Shown: one piece after another, positions 8,693-18,157 of the stretch
How the letters are laid out: every line of letters begins with the position of its first letter
How positions within the stretch are numbered: the stretch's first letter is position 1
NCBI GenBank assembly: GCA_965656605.1
Contig: CBFHLC010000012.1
Location: 1-50,805 of the forward strand
Source of the DNA: Litorivicinus sp965656605
GTDB lineage: Bacteria > Pseudomonadota > Gammaproteobacteria > Pseudomonadales > Litorivicinaceae
Direction of reading: 5' to 3'
Length of the DNA: 50,805 nt
The notes under the pieces: generated by a model
What the model was told of the DNA's origin: nothing
Databases searched by the model: none
The model's input: the letters and a program-made list of their open reading frames with translations, nothing else
Program-made: the position numbers and the translations under genes

Positions 8693-8865
8693 CCTACGAA
8701 GAATGGTTGGGTGTATTAAGCGTTGTGATGCTGGTGATGTTCATCGGCATCTTCGCTTGGGCATTCAGCCCCGCGCGTAAAGACAAATTTGATGAGGCCG
8801 CTCGCACTCCGTTGGATGACGACGAGATTGAAGCGCGAGCCAACAAAACACAGGGAGAGCCTTAA
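8689..8865 (+). CDS. ccoQ: cbb3-type oxidase small subunit CcoQ/FixQ
   Basis: A 58-residue gene. It begins MTYEEWLGVLSVVMLVMF with one membrane helix (about 8-27), then the family stretch WAFSPARKDKFDEAA and an acidic tail. CcoQ stabilises the interaction of CcoP with the CcoNO core. ATG 8689 overlaps the ccoO stop (ATGA); ccoP begins 3 bp after its stop. Length, position and sequence all agree. Confidence 0.93.
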   Translation: MTYEEWLGVLSVVMLVMFIGIFAWAFSPARKDKFDEAARTPLDDDEIEARANKTQGEP

Positions 8866-8868
8866 TCC

Positions 8869-9774
8869 ATGAACGCTGATCAATTAACTCCGTTTTGGAG
8901 TGCCTGGGTCGCCATAATCACGCTGGTCGTGATCTTCGGTTGCCTAGCTTTGCTACTGGCGATTCGCAAAAGCGAAACACACAAAGAAGAAACCGAGGCC
9001 GATACCGGCCACGAGTTTGACGGGATCCGAGAGCTGGATAATCCATTGCCCAAGTGGTGGTACTACAAGTTCATCATCTTGACCGCTTTTGGTTTGTTGT
9101 ACCTAGCACTCTACCCCGGCCTGGGCAGCTACCAAGGCCTGCTGGGCTGGTCTCAAGAAGGCCAGTGGCAAGCAGAAATGGACAAAGCCGAGCAAGAGTT
9201 TGCTCCAGTCTTTGCCAAGCTCGCTGAAGGCGATGTGGTCACCTTAGCTGCCAACCCTGAGGCCATGAAAGTGGGTGCTCGTCTGTTCAGCAATAACTGT
9301 GCAATTTGCCACGGTCAAAACGCCAAAGGTGCCTACGGCTTCCCCAACCTGACAGATTCTGATTGGTTGTATGGCGGCAAGGCCGAGAACATTGTGGCAA
9401 CGCTAAACGGTGGACGTGGCGGTGTTATGCCAAGCTTCTCTCATTTGGGTGACGACACCATCGAGAACCTGTCGCACTACGTGGTCAGTCTGTCGGGTCG
9501 TGCTCACGACATTAACAAGGCAGCGGACGCGCAGCCTGTGTTCGCACAAAACTGTGCCGCCTGTCACGGTGCGGATGGTCTGGGGAATCAGCTATTGGGC
9601 GCACCCAACCTGACTGACAACGTTTGGTTGTACAAGCATCCCAATCTGACCGTTCGTGATAGCGTCGCCTTGACTCTTCAGAACGGGCGAAATGGTCAGA
9701 TGCCTGCCTTTGCCCGTCTGGGTGAAAATAAAGTCAAGCTGCTATCAGCTTACGTTTACAGCCTGAGCAATTAA
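8869..9774 (+). CDS. ccoP: cbb3-type oxidase dihaem cytochrome c subunit III
   Basis: 301 residues. Two N-terminal membrane helices (about 11-31 and 66-86) flank the family linker HEFDGIRELDNPLPKWW. Two periplasmic cytochrome c domains follow with haem sites C144AIC147H148 and C229AAC232H233, each followed by a Met-containing MPSF or MPAF segment. It accepts electrons from soluble or membrane cytochrome c. It closes the structural half of the operon; ccoG starts 4 bp later. Confidence 0.97.
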   Translation: MNADQLTPFWSAWVAIITLVVIFGCLALLLAIRKSETHKEETEADTGHEFDGIRELDNPLPKWWYYKFIILTAFGLLYLALYPGLGSYQGLLGWSQEGQWQAEMDKAEQEFAPVFAKLAEGDVVTLAANPEAMKVGARLFSNNCAICHGQNAKGAYGFPNLTDSDWLYGGKAENIVATLNGGRGGVMPSFSHLGDDTIENLSHYVVSLSGRAHDINKAADAQPVFAQNCAACHGADGLGNQLLGAPNLTDNVWLYKHPNLTVRDSVALTLQNGRNGQMPAFARLGENKVKLLSAYVYSLSN

Positions 9775-9778
9775 GCTC

Positions 9779-11140
9779 ATGGCAGGCGATTCAGATCGCA
9801 TTCCGCTGGTAGATCCTGATCGGATTTACCAGCGGGAAGTCACCGGCCGGTATCAGCGCCTTCGAGTCCTTGGTAACGCCGCCCTCCTCGCTGCTTATTT
9901 CCTTACTCCCTGGCTTAACTGGGGTGATCGGCAGTTGGTCTTGTTCGATTTGCCACAACGGCAATTTCACGTATTGCACATGACTTTTTGGCCACAGGAT
10001 TTCTTTCTACTGGCTTTCTTGTTGATCATCGCGGCCTTCGGGTTATTCATGGTTACGGTATTTGCGGGTCGAGTTTGGTGTGGTTACACCTGCCCACAAA
10101 CCGTTTGGACTCAAATGTTTGTATGGCTGGAAACTCGTTTCGAAGGCCCCCGACACAAGCGTATCCGGCTGGATGCGTCCCCCTGGGGCGTGTCCAAGTT
10201 CCTACGAAAATCCGGCAAACATATAAGCTGGGCAGCATTAGCATTCCTGACCGGCCTAACCTTTGTTGGCTACTTCACGCCGATCAAGGGCCTGTTGCCC
10301 GATTTCATGGCTGGGGCCGCCCATTTCCAAGCTTACCTGTGGATTGGAATTTTCGGTGTACTCACCTATCTCAACGCCGGCTGGATGCGCGAAAAAGTCT
10401 GCATCTACATGTGTCCATATGCCCGTTTTCAGTCGGTTATGTTTGACGAAGACACCAAGGTGGTCAGCTACAACCCGGCCCGAGGGGAGCCACGTGGTAA
10501 AAAGAACCCCGACAACGACAAAGGTGACTGCGTTGATTGTGGGCTGTGTGTGCAGGTCTGCCCCACCGGCATTGATATTCGTGATGGGCTTCAATACGAA
10601 TGCATTGGTTGCGCGCTTTGCATTGATGCGTGCGACAGCATCATGGACAAGCTTGAACGGGATCGGGGGTTAATCAGCTACACCACCGAAAACGAGTTGG
10701 ATGGCAATCCGACCCACTGGCTACGGCCACGACTGGTGGGTTACGCAATCGCGATGATCATGATGGTAGGCGCCTTTAGTACGTTTCTAGCCATGCGTGC
10801 CAATGTCGAGGTCGCGTTGGATCGTGACCGCAACCAGCTATTCTCAGAGGCCATGAACGGTAATATCGTTAATGACTTCCAAGTCAGCATATTGAATAAA
10901 CAGCCGGTTACCGTCACTTATCAGCTAGAAATATTAGAGCGGCCCGGCGCCGTGTTGACAGCCCCCGAAACGATTACGGTGGGGGTAGGTGAACGAATTA
11001 CCTTGGGCATCCAGATCGAAATGCCCCCACAAAAGGTAGTTCAAGCCCGCCTGCCATTTGTTCTGGATGTCAGCGCAATCGGCGACAATGACGCCAACAG
11101 CCAGTTGAACAGTACCTTTATTGGACCGACACAATGGTAA
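9779..11140 (+). CDS. ccoG: cbb3 oxidase accessory polyferredoxin CcoG/RdxA/FixG
   Basis: 453 residues. Membrane helices occur at about 30-45, 74-98, 150-168, 185-200 and 323-343. CGYTCPQTVW (101-110) and CIYMCPYARFQ (208-218) lie in the NapH-like part. Two [4Fe-4S] motifs are C251/C254/C257-C261P and C275/C278/C281-C285. A C-terminal Ig-like FixG domain follows. CcoG has been implicated in Cu(II) reduction during cbb3 assembly. Overlaps ccoH by 7 bp. Confidence 0.95.
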   Translation: MAGDSDRIPLVDPDRIYQREVTGRYQRLRVLGNAALLAAYFLTPWLNWGDRQLVLFDLPQRQFHVLHMTFWPQDFFLLAFLLIIAAFGLFMVTVFAGRVWCGYTCPQTVWTQMFVWLETRFEGPRHKRIRLDASPWGVSKFLRKSGKHISWAALAFLTGLTFVGYFTPIKGLLPDFMAGAAHFQAYLWIGIFGVLTYLNAGWMREKVCIYMCPYARFQSVMFDEDTKVVSYNPARGEPRGKKNPDNDKGDCVDCGLCVQVCPTGIDIRDGLQYECIGCALCIDACDSIMDKLERDRGLISYTTENELDGNPTHWLRPRLVGYAIAMIMMVGAFSTFLAMRANVEVALDRDRNQLFSEAMNGNIVNDFQVSILNKQPVTVTYQLEILERPGAVLTAPETITVGVGERITLGIQIEMPPQKVVQARLPFVLDVSAIGDNDANSQLNSTFIGPTQW

Positions 11141-11631
11141 ATCCTTGGTATCGCGAGCCCTGGGCTTGGTTTCTACTGATCCCCATTCTGACCAGCATCA
11201 CGGTGGGTATGTTCATGCTGCGCATGGCCATCACGACCGCTGATGGTTTGGTCAGCGATGACTATTACAAAGAAGGTCGCGCCTATAATCAGACGCGCGA
11301 ACGTGATGAGTTGGCAGCCGCACTGAACGCCCAAGCCGTCATTCGTTTCGACGAAATCACCGGCGATATTGGCGTGCGCATTCAGGGCGACTTTGAACGT
11401 CTGCCCAACGATTTAGTATTAGAGGTCGTCCACCCTACCCGTGAAGGATTCGATCAAACCCTGCAGCTGGCGGCGACCTTGGCGCCGGAATACAACGCCA
11501 GTATCGAGTCACTGATGCCCGGACCACGTCTGCTAGAGTTACACTCCCCTTCGCAGGGCTGGCGCCTGCGGGCCCGTACATTGTGGCCTGACCAAGACGT
11601 TACCTACCTGCGGTCGCTCGACGGGCTGTGA
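11134..11631 (+). CDS. ccoH: cbb3 oxidase assembly protein FixH/CcoH
   Basis: 165 residues with a single N-terminal membrane helix (about 12-33) and the FixH signature SDDYYKEGRAYNQ just after it. The rest is a periplasmic beta-rich domain. Members are needed for stable CcoNOP complexes. The start overlaps ccoG, and the stop overlaps the GTG of ccoI (GTGA), so the three are probably coupled. Confidence 0.92.
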   Translation: MVNPWYREPWAWFLLIPILTSITVGMFMLRMAITTADGLVSDDYYKEGRAYNQTRERDELAAALNAQAVIRFDEITGDIGVRIQGDFERLPNDLVLEVVHPTREGFDQTLQLAATLAPEYNASIESLMPGPRLLELHSPSQGWRLRARTLWPDQDVTYLRSLDGL

Positions 11632-13949
11632 AGTGCTTTCACTGCGACCTTCCTGTCTTGGAGTCAGGCTGGTCGTTGACGCTCGAAGGCCAGACTGAAC
11701 ATTTTTGTTGTGGTGGCTGCTTGGCAGTGGCTGAGCACTTGCACACCCACAATTTGACCCAGTACTACAAAATCCGCCAAGCACCCGGCCTACGGCCTGA
11801 TGAAAGCCTGCTGGACACTCAGGATATGAGTACTCTGCAGGCACGCTTTAGTCAGACACTGAACGATGGCCAGCTCCATATTGAACTGGCAGTGGAAGGC
11901 ATTACTTGCGGCGGCTGCGCTTGGCTAATCGAACATGCGCTGGACCAAGTCCCTGGAGTTTCTCTGTCGCTGGTGAATTTGAGTGATCATCGGGTCCGCG
12001 TGCATTTTGATTCCAGCCAAACCACCCTAGCAACCCTGATTAATGCGCTGGCTTCGGCCGGTTATCGCGCAAGCCCTTGGGCTGCATCAGAGGCAGCCGT
12101 GCGTGGCCAAAAGCAACGACAAAAAGACCTTACTCGTCTGATTATCGCCGGCATTGGCTCAATGCAAGCCATGATGTTCGCGGTGGCCCTGTATGCCAGT
12201 GATGGGCAGTTTATTGAAGCCCGTCACGAGCAATTGTTCCGCTGGATCTCGCTGGTGGTCAGCATCCCTGTCATGGGCTTCAGTGCACTGCCCTTCTACC
12301 AGGGTGCCTGGCAGGCGATCCGACACGCCCGAGTCAACATGGATGTGCCGGTCAGCATCGCACTGATCTTGGCCTGGAGCTCTAGTATCTGGCACGTGTT
12401 CCAGGGGCACGGTGAGGTCTACTTCGATTCAGTCAGCATGTTTGCGTTCTTTTTATTGGCTGGGCGCTTTCTAGAAGCCTCAATGCAGCGCCGCTCGCTG
12501 ACGGCCGGTGGGCTGGATCGACTGCCCTTGCCCACTTTGATGACTCGTATCACAGGTGACTCGCGCGAGCGGGTTGATGTAGAGAGTATTCAAACTGGAG
12601 ACTGGGTGGTTTGGAACGCTGGCGAGTACCTGGCGGTCGATGGCGTTATTACTCAAGGTCAGGGTAGCGTATCGCAGGCTTTATTGACCGGCGAGTCTAA
12701 TGCGCTGTCGGTATCGCCTGGATTCAATGCTTTGGCCGGCGCCTTGAATGGCGCGACGCCGCTGCAGTTAAGGGTCACAGCCACCGGTGCGGAACGTACA
12801 TTATCGCAGCTTGAAGCGCGCAGTGCTCAAGCCCAAAAAGAGCGGCCGGCGGCCTTGCGTTGGGCGGAACGTTGGGCTGGCCGTTTCGTGGTGTTTCAAC
12901 TGCTGACTGCTGGGAGCACCTATCTGGTGTGGTTAGCGATTGATCCATCACGCGCCTTCGAAATTGCCCTGGCGGTGCTGGTGGCCACCTGCCCTTGTGC
13001 GTTCGCCTTGGCCGCGCCGACCGCACTGGCAGCTGCTCGCTCAGGCGCTCACCGACTGGGTGTTGTCTTACTGTCACCTAACGCTCTGGAACGGCTCGCG
13101 GGAGTGACACAAACCGTGACCGATAAAACCGGCACGCTGACGCTGGGCAAACCTCAAATTACTCAAGTGCTGTGTGAATCTGATCAACAAGCGCACTTCG
13201 AGTCCATAGCAGCCGGCCTAGAACAGGGCATGTCACACCCCCTCGCTCGGCCGTTCGAAGCATTTCAGCCTTACTCGCTGGAAGACGTTGCAGCCCTTCA
13301 GGGTCGCGGCGTTCAGGGACGCCATCGGGGCCAACTGTGGCAGTTGGGCAGTGCTGAATGGCTAGACGCACAAGCCCCATCGGGTCATGGCTGGCTGGGT
13401 TTGGCTTGCGATCAAAAGATCCAAGCTTGGTTCCAACTGCAGGATCAGCCGCGGCCAGGGCTTGAAGAAGCCTGCGCCCAATTGCCTAAGCCCTTGATAG
13501 TGTTGAGTGGTGATTCCAGGACTGCGGTGGCCGATTTCTGTGCGCAATACCACTTAGAGGGGCAAGGCGCTCAGTCGCCCGAGGATAAATTGGCCTATTT
13601 AGAGAGCCATCGTCCAGAATCCACACTAGCTCTGGGCGACGGCATTAACGATGCCCCGCTGTTGGCCCGCGCCGGAGCGTCCATCGCGCTGACCGATGCC
13701 AGCGATTTAACTCGAGCTCAGTGTGACGGTTTGGTGATTGGGCAGAACCTGACCGCGGTTCCCGCTGCGCTGCAGCTAGCACGGCGCACCCGCCTCAAAG
13801 TGCGGCAAAACTTGGCATGGGCGATCAGCTATAACGCCAGTGTGCTCCCATTGGCCGCCCTCGGCTGGCTACCGGCTTGGGGGGCAGCACTAGGCATGTC
13901 GCTGTCCTCGTTGCTGGTTGTATTTAACGCCCTGAGCCTGCGAAACTAA
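11628..13949 (+). CDS. ccoI: copper-transporting P1B-type ATPase CcoI/FixI
   Basis: 773 residues, starting with GTG 11628. An N-terminal metal-binding segment has C3-x2-C6 and FCCGGC (27-31), followed by a heavy-metal-associated domain with GITCGGCAW (C94/C97). Then come the CPC membrane motif (ATCPCAFALA, about 453-462), the phosphorylation site DKTGTLT near 499, and the hinge motif GDGINDAP near 669. FixI/CcoI pumps export copper for the CuB site of cbb3 oxidase rather than for detoxification; the operon context supports this role. Confidence 0.95.
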   Translation: MKCFHCDLPVLESGWSLTLEGQTEHFCCGGCLAVAEHLHTHNLTQYYKIRQAPGLRPDESLLDTQDMSTLQARFSQTLNDGQLHIELAVEGITCGGCAWLIEHALDQVPGVSLSLVNLSDHRVRVHFDSSQTTLATLINALASAGYRASPWAASEAAVRGQKQRQKDLTRLIIAGIGSMQAMMFAVALYASDGQFIEARHEQLFRWISLVVSIPVMGFSALPFYQGAWQAIRHARVNMDVPVSIALILAWSSSIWHVFQGHGEVYFDSVSMFAFFLLAGRFLEASMQRRSLTAGGLDRLPLPTLMTRITGDSRERVDVESIQTGDWVVWNAGEYLAVDGVITQGQGSVSQALLTGESNALSVSPGFNALAGALNGATPLQLRVTATGAERTLSQLEARSAQAQKERPAALRWAERWAGRFVVFQLLTAGSTYLVWLAIDPSRAFEIALAVLVATCPCAFALAAPTALAAARSGAHRLGVVLLSPNALERLAGVTQTVTDKTGTLTLGKPQITQVLCESDQQAHFESIAAGLEQGMSHPLARPFEAFQPYSLEDVAALQGRGVQGRHRGQLWQLGSAEWLDAQAPSGHGWLGLACDQKIQAWFQLQDQPRPGLEEACAQLPKPLIVLSGDSRTAVADFCAQYHLEGQGAQSPEDKLAYLESHRPESTLALGDGINDAPLLARAGASIALTDASDLTRAQCDGLVIGQNLTAVPAALQLARRTRLKVRQNLAWAISYNASVLPLAALGWLPAWGAALGMSLSSLLVVFNALSLRN

Positions 13950-13954
13950 ACTCC

Positions 13955-14140
13955 ATGGATATCATCGTTGCACTCATACCGATCTCATTTATTTTATTGA
14001 TAACCGCCACCAGCTTGTTTCTATGGGCGATGAAGTCGGGTCAGTACGATGATCTTGAAGGCCCTGCCCATCGCATTCTGCATGACGATGACGATCCCGC
14101 GCACAAGGCCGCGGCAGCTCAGAAAAAAGCCGATGACTGA
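13955..14140 (+). CDS. ccoS: cbb3 oxidase maturation protein CcoS/FixS
   Basis: 61 residues: one membrane helix, then the conserved WAMKSGQYDDLEGPAHRIL and an acidic, Ala/Lys-rich tail. CcoS is required for cofactor insertion into CcoN. It starts 5 bp after ccoI and overlaps the next gene by 8 bp. Confidence 0.93.
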   Translation: MDIIVALIPISFILLITATSLFLWAMKSGQYDDLEGPAHRILHDDDDPAHKAAAAQKKADD

Positions 14141-14774
14141 GCTAATCGCCGGCCTGCTGATCGGGCTGGCGGGGGCAACTCACTGCATCGCGATGTGCGG
14201 CCCACTGAGCGCGTCTTTGTCCCTATCACTGGGGAATCAACAGCGTCTTTTATGGTTTGTCGCAACCGGCAAGGTCCTTTTGTATACCGCGTTAGGGGCA
14301 TTGGCCGGCTTATTAGGCGCAGCAATGCAGCCCGGAATCGGGGGCGTCTTGTTTTGGCTGTCGGGCATATTGCTGATTGTGATGGGGCTGTATGGCTTGG
14401 GGCTTCGCGGGCCCAGTGAGTCACTGACCGGTTTAATTGCCCCTTGGGTCCGCCCCGCACAGCGGCTGACCCGCTGGGTATGGCCCATTCAGAATCCTCT
14501 ACAAGCCCTGGCTTGGGGGGGGCTGTGGGGGTTGATTCCCTGTGGATTGGTCTACAGTGCACTGGCTTGGTCGATCACTGCCAGCTCGGCCAGCGAGGGC
14601 GCACTGCGGATGCTAGGTATGGGTCTAGGGAGCTTACCGGCAGCCCTGGGCACAGGATGGCTGGGACACCGCTACGGGCTATGGAGCAAGACCGGTCGCC
14701 TGGGGAAAGTCAGCGGCGCACTGTTGCTATTGATGGGCGTGTATTCAATTGTGCTGGCGATCGCTCACGATTAG
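14133..14774 (+). CDS. TauE/SafE (UreH-like) membrane protein of the cco cluster
   Basis: 213 residues from ATG 14133, inside the ccoS end; the frame opens earlier but only over ccoS. About six membrane helices. The first loop has GLAGATHCIAMCGPLSASL, a Cys-x3-Cys motif shared with UreH/DsbD-like cytochrome-biogenesis membrane proteins, and a second Cys lies in GLIPCGLVYSAL. Homologues commonly follow ccoS and are annotated as sulfite exporter TauE/SafE family. A role in copper or thiol handling during oxidase assembly is inferred from position only. Its end overlaps convergent ttcA by 30 bp. The hemN and fnr/anr genes that often follow in relatives are absent. Confidence 0.82.
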   Translation: MTELIAGLLIGLAGATHCIAMCGPLSASLSLSLGNQQRLLWFVATGKVLLYTALGALAGLLGAAMQPGIGGVLFWLSGILLIVMGLYGLGLRGPSESLTGLIAPWVRPAQRLTRWVWPIQNPLQALAWGGLWGLIPCGLVYSALAWSITASSASEGALRMLGMGLGSLPAALGTGWLGHRYGLWSKTGRLGKVSGALLLLMGVYSIVLAIAHD

Positions 14775-15587
14775 ATCCGCCGGCGCAGCCACGGTAACCC
14801 CGGGCGCTTCAAAACTATCCATCATCTGAGCGTCGCTGGCCCGGGCCGTAAAGTCATGCAAACGCGTATCCAGCAATTGGCTGGGCGCAACATTGCCCAT
14901 CGCACCCAACATACTTTCGATTCGGCCGGGGAAACGCTGCTGCCACTCCTGCAATTGCGCCTTGATGTTTTGGCGCTGCAGATTCGGCTGAGAGCCGCAC
15001 AGATTGCACGGAATTATCGGATAACCTTGCTGCTCGGCATAGGCTTGAATGTCTTGCTCGCGGCAGTAGGCCAACGGACGAATGACGGTGTTCAACCCGC
15101 TATCGCTGATCAGTTTCGGCGGCATGCTCTTTAGCGTTCCGCCGTAGAAAAGGTTCAGCATCAGAGTTTCCAGCATATCGTCAGCATGATGACCCAAGGC
15201 GATCTTGTTGAATCCCTTCTTTTGCGCGTAGGTGTACAGAATGCCGCGGCGAAGGCGCGAGCAAAGCCCACAGGTAGTCTTACCCGGCTCGATCACGCGA
15301 GTCACCGTCGAGTAGGTGTCTTCTTCGATAATTTCAAAGGGCATATCAATACGCTTGAGATATTCCGGAAGGACATGCTCGGGGAAACCGGGCTGTTTCT
15401 GGTCTAAGTTGACCGCGAATAATTCGAAGGAGATGGGGGCGCTGGCCTGCAACTGCCGCAAGATATCCAGCATGGTGTAGCTGTCTTTGCCACCGGACAA
15501 GCACACCATCACACGATCGCCTTCTTCAATCATATGAAAATCACTGATCGCTCGGCCGACGTTGCGGCGAAGTTTGTTGGGGCTCAT
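14745..15587 (-). CDS. ttcA: tRNA 2-thiocytidine(32) synthetase TtcA
   Basis: 280 residues. It activates C32 of certain tRNAs with ATP and replaces the 2-oxygen with sulfur using a [4Fe-4S] cluster. Visible: PP-loop SGGKDS at 31-36, CGLC at 106-109 and CNLC at 194-197, which hold the cluster, and GHHADDMLETLMLNL typical of the family. ATG 15587 has AGGA seven bases upstream. The C-terminus (after about 250) is an extra, poorly conserved tail and is the part that overlaps the convergent gene. Confidence 0.95.
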   Translation of the reverse strand: MSPNKLRRNVGRAISDFHMIEEGDRVMVCLSGGKDSYTMLDILRQLQASAPISFELFAVNLDQKQPGFPEHVLPEYLKRIDMPFEIIEEDTYSTVTRVIEPGKTTCGLCSRLRRGILYTYAQKKGFNKIALGHHADDMLETLMLNLFYGGTLKSMPPKLISDSGLNTVIRPLAYCREQDIQAYAEQQGYPIIPCNLCGSQPNLQRQNIKAQLQEWQQRFPGRIESMLGAMGNVAPSQLLDTRLHDFTARASDAQMMDSFEAPGVTVAAPADLIVSDRQHN

Positions 15588-15615
15588 GTGCGCGTCCTGT
15601 GCAGGTGGGCGCGGA

Positions 15616-16224
15616 TTATGACACGCCTGCGCTCTTCTGCAATTTCACGTAGGCCATCGCCACCATGGTGGCATCCCCGATGGCAGTATGCCGCCCAAAG
15701 GTTGGTACATTCAGGTCAGTCAGGATCCGCTCAAGGCGTAGGTCCGCCGTTTCCGGCTGGCGTGTCTTGGCCTTGAACACATCGGCCAGCTCAATGGCTT
15801 GATTGGGCAGCTCAAACCCGAAGGCGTCACGTATATAGCGATTCAACAGGGTTAGATCAAAATTGATGTAGTAGCCCAAGATTGGCCGGTTTCCAACGAA
15901 ATCCAACAGCCTAGGCAGCGCCTCTTCGATGGAAATCGACTGGGCCAGATCCACTTTACGAATCTGGTGAATCCGGATCGAATCCGCAGCTTGTTTGGGT
16001 GAAGGCGGTAGCCGCAGGTCCAGCTTTTCGCTGGTCATGATTTTGCCGTCGCGAATCTTGACCGCAGCCACCGTCAACAGATCGTCTTTCGCGGGATCCA
16101 AACCCGTGGTTTCACAGTCTAGGCTAACTACTTCATCGCCGTGATACGGCATGAAAAGCGGCTCCCAAGGCGTCCCCTGAACCTTAAATCGAGTGCCTAG
16201 TGTTTTAAGCGTCTTGGCGACCAT
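15616..16224 (-). CDS. DEDDh 3'-5' exonuclease (DnaQ-like)
   Basis: 202 residues. Exo I motif SLDCETTGLD with Asp36/Glu38, Exo II GYYINFDLTLLN with Asp123, and Exo III HTAIGD with His179/Asp184 give a complete DEDDh catalytic set. It is a stand-alone exonuclease, not joined to a polymerase. ATG 16224 lies 1 bp after the DUF294 stop with GAGGG just before it, so the two are co-transcribed and probably coupled. The substrate is unknown: single-stranded DNA, RNA and small nucleotides are all possible for this fold. The pairing with a DUF294 nucleotidyltransferase recurs in other proteobacteria, from memory. Confidence 0.88.
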   Translation of the reverse strand: MVAKTLKTLGTRFKVQGTPWEPLFMPYHGDEVVSLDCETTGLDPAKDDLLTVAAVKIRDGKIMTSEKLDLRLPPSPKQAADSIRIHQIRKVDLAQSISIEEALPRLLDFVGNRPILGYYINFDLTLLNRYIRDAFGFELPNQAIELADVFKAKTRQPETADLRLERILTDLNVPTFGRHTAIGDATMVAMAYVKLQKSAGVS

Positions 16225-16225
16225 A

Positions 16226-18061
16226 TTACCCTCGGATGTGCAGCTCCGACGCCAACCAATCTTTGAACTCTTTGACCACGTGCAGCGCTTCGCGCAGCAG
16301 GTCACGTTCTAATCGGTTGAGTCGATGCGGCTCAATGTAGTTGTTGACCTTGTTCACATCCGTGTTGCCACTAAGCTGTCGCAAATGACTGCGCAGCCTG
16401 TAGTCGCTAAACAGGATCAAGGCGCTTTCTAGGTTTCGACCTAGACGCTCTTGCATCCCCCCGCAACGAACCAGTCCCTGGATCCGTTTAAATGTATTAC
16501 TTTGGCGAACACCGTACTTCAGCGACAGCGCCCTGATTCCGTGTACCAGCGGAAAAATGGCACCTTTTTTAATGTCGACGCCCTGCTCTTCCTTTTTAAC
16601 TCGCCCAAACAGTGTCAGCGGCACAGCGAAGCGCATGACCGGTTGCGAGAAATGCGAAATAAAGATGTCGGTGGCGGTCATCTCTTCCACCAGCACTCGG
16701 CCCATTCGATCCAACAGTTTGGCATCGCCGCTGACCCGCTGGGCATCCAACACAATCGCCAAATTCATCAACGCATCTTCATTCAGGTTATGAACCCAGT
16801 TTTTCAACTTGGCGTCCCACTGACTCTCGCTCATCGCCCACTGCGGATTTGAAATCATTACATTGCCGGGACAAGGCGGAAAGCCCAATTCAATCAATCG
16901 GCCAATGAATTGCTCGGTGACGCTTTGCTGCTCAGGCCAATCAAAGCCGTCGCGAATAATCAGCGCATTGTCCTGGTCGGTTCTAACGATCTGCTCGCCA
17001 CGTCCCTCACTACCCAACACCACCAAAGCGGTATTAGCTCGTACCTCATCGCTGGCAGTCAACTCCCACACCTTGGCCACAAGGCGTGTGTTCAACGCCG
17101 CTAACAAATCCATCATGAAGCGGATTCGGGTGCCTTTATCGACCAAATTTCGGATCAGTGGATGAATGTGATGAGCCGCCTCATACAAGTCCTCGATGCT
17201 GCGGGCTTTTTCGATCATCACGCCAATGTTGTGACTACGAGAGCTTAAAAAGCCCAGCACATCCGGCAGCTCAGCCACGCCAACAATGGCGCTTTCCTTT
17301 TTAACCACCACCCGTTTGATGTGGTGCCGCGCCATCACGGTTAAGGCCTCAAACAAAAATGCGTCTGCATCGACCGATATCAAGTTGCGCCCAGTGCACA
17401 CTTGCACGGGGGCCTCAGGGGTCCGGCCGTGCAATGCCGTGGCGTTGAGCAAATCCGTTCCCGTGACCAAGCCGTAACTGCCGGCCTCGCCTTGGAAATC
17501 CACTAAGGCTGAGTCGATATGGGCCTCGCGCATCTTTAACACACAATCGCGAATCGACGTTGTGGCGCTGACCACCAAGGCTTTGCGGGTCACCGAATCG
17601 CCAACTTTGACCAACGAGAAGTCGTCGCCCTCACGATCCGGACTCGCTTGCCAGTGCTTGGACATACTGGCCAAGCCCTTGTGAAAATAGTGACGAAATT
17701 CCGGGTTTTCATGGACCAGATCTAAAAACAAACGCCCTGGCAGGACTTGGCAGATTACTTCCTCATAGGCGATGTAGTTATCGTTAGCCTGGCCTTTGAG
17801 TACGGCCAGCGAGCCAAACAAATCTCCCTCTGAGTACTGCGCAATCAGGTGCACAGACGAGCGCTCGACAGTATCACCGTCAAACTCCTCGACCTTGCCT
17901 TTGATAATCACGCAAACCCCCTCAGGGGCTGCGCCTGCCTGAATGATGACCTGCCCCGCCTCGAAATACTCAAGGTGCAAGCCAGCGCTCAGCCTTTGAA
18001 CCTGATCATCCGAGAGCAGGTTAAAAGGCGGAACGCTGAGATCTAAAGCCGGTGTATCCAT
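16226..18061 (-). CDS. cNMP-binding/CBS/DUF294 putative nucleotidyltransferase
   Basis: 611 residues. Order: cyclic-nucleotide-binding-like domain (about 10-130, with SEGDLFGSLAVL), a CBS pair (about 155-275), then the DUF294 nucleotidyltransferase core with GSEGRGEQIVRTDQDNALI at 350-368, whose Gly-Ser and Asp362/Asp364 resemble the GlnD/GlnE/KNT active site, and a DUF294 C-terminal helical domain. It looks like a sensor (cyclic nucleotide and adenosine ligand) fused to an enzyme that may transfer AMP or UMP to a protein. The target is unknown. It lies behind the symporter gene across a 97-bp gap that contains a terminator hairpin, and just ahead of the exonuclease. Confidence 0.88.
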   Translation of the reverse strand: MDTPALDLSVPPFNLLSDDQVQRLSAGLHLEYFEAGQVIIQAGAAPEGVCVIIKGKVEEFDGDTVERSSVHLIAQYSEGDLFGSLAVLKGQANDNYIAYEEVICQVLPGRLFLDLVHENPEFRHYFHKGLASMSKHWQASPDREGDDFSLVKVGDSVTRKALVVSATTSIRDCVLKMREAHIDSALVDFQGEAGSYGLVTGTDLLNATALHGRTPEAPVQVCTGRNLISVDADAFLFEALTVMARHHIKRVVVKKESAIVGVAELPDVLGFLSSRSHNIGVMIEKARSIEDLYEAAHHIHPLIRNLVDKGTRIRFMMDLLAALNTRLVAKVWELTASDEVRANTALVVLGSEGRGEQIVRTDQDNALIIRDGFDWPEQQSVTEQFIGRLIELGFPPCPGNVMISNPQWAMSESQWDAKLKNWVHNLNEDALMNLAIVLDAQRVSGDAKLLDRMGRVLVEEMTATDIFISHFSQPVMRFAVPLTLFGRVKKEEQGVDIKKGAIFPLVHGIRALSLKYGVRQSNTFKRIQGLVRCGGMQERLGRNLESALILFSDYRLRSHLRQLSGNTDVNKVNNYIEPHRLNRLERDLLREALHVVKEFKDWLASELHIRG

Positions 18062-18083
18062 CGATGATTTCCTTAACGTAAAA

Positions 18084-18109
18084 GAGGGGCGCCATCACTG
18101 ACGCCCCTC
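18084..18109 (-). terminator. Rho-independent terminator after the symporter gene
   Basis: Stem GAGGGGCG/CGCCCCTC with a 10-base loop. Read on the minus strand it is followed by TTTTACG. It lies between the symporter stop (18158) and the DUF294 start (18061), so it should reduce readthrough into the nucleotidyltransferase gene, or act as an attenuator. Confidence 0.75.
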
Positions 18110-18157
18110 CTAGGCTAGAAACACCCCCCGATCATCGAGGGTTGTTGCGAACAGGAC

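Noticed and set aside
14049..14132. 28-codon extension of the TauE/SafE-like gene
   Set aside because: It lies wholly inside ccoS in another frame; ATG 14133 begins at the first membrane helix.
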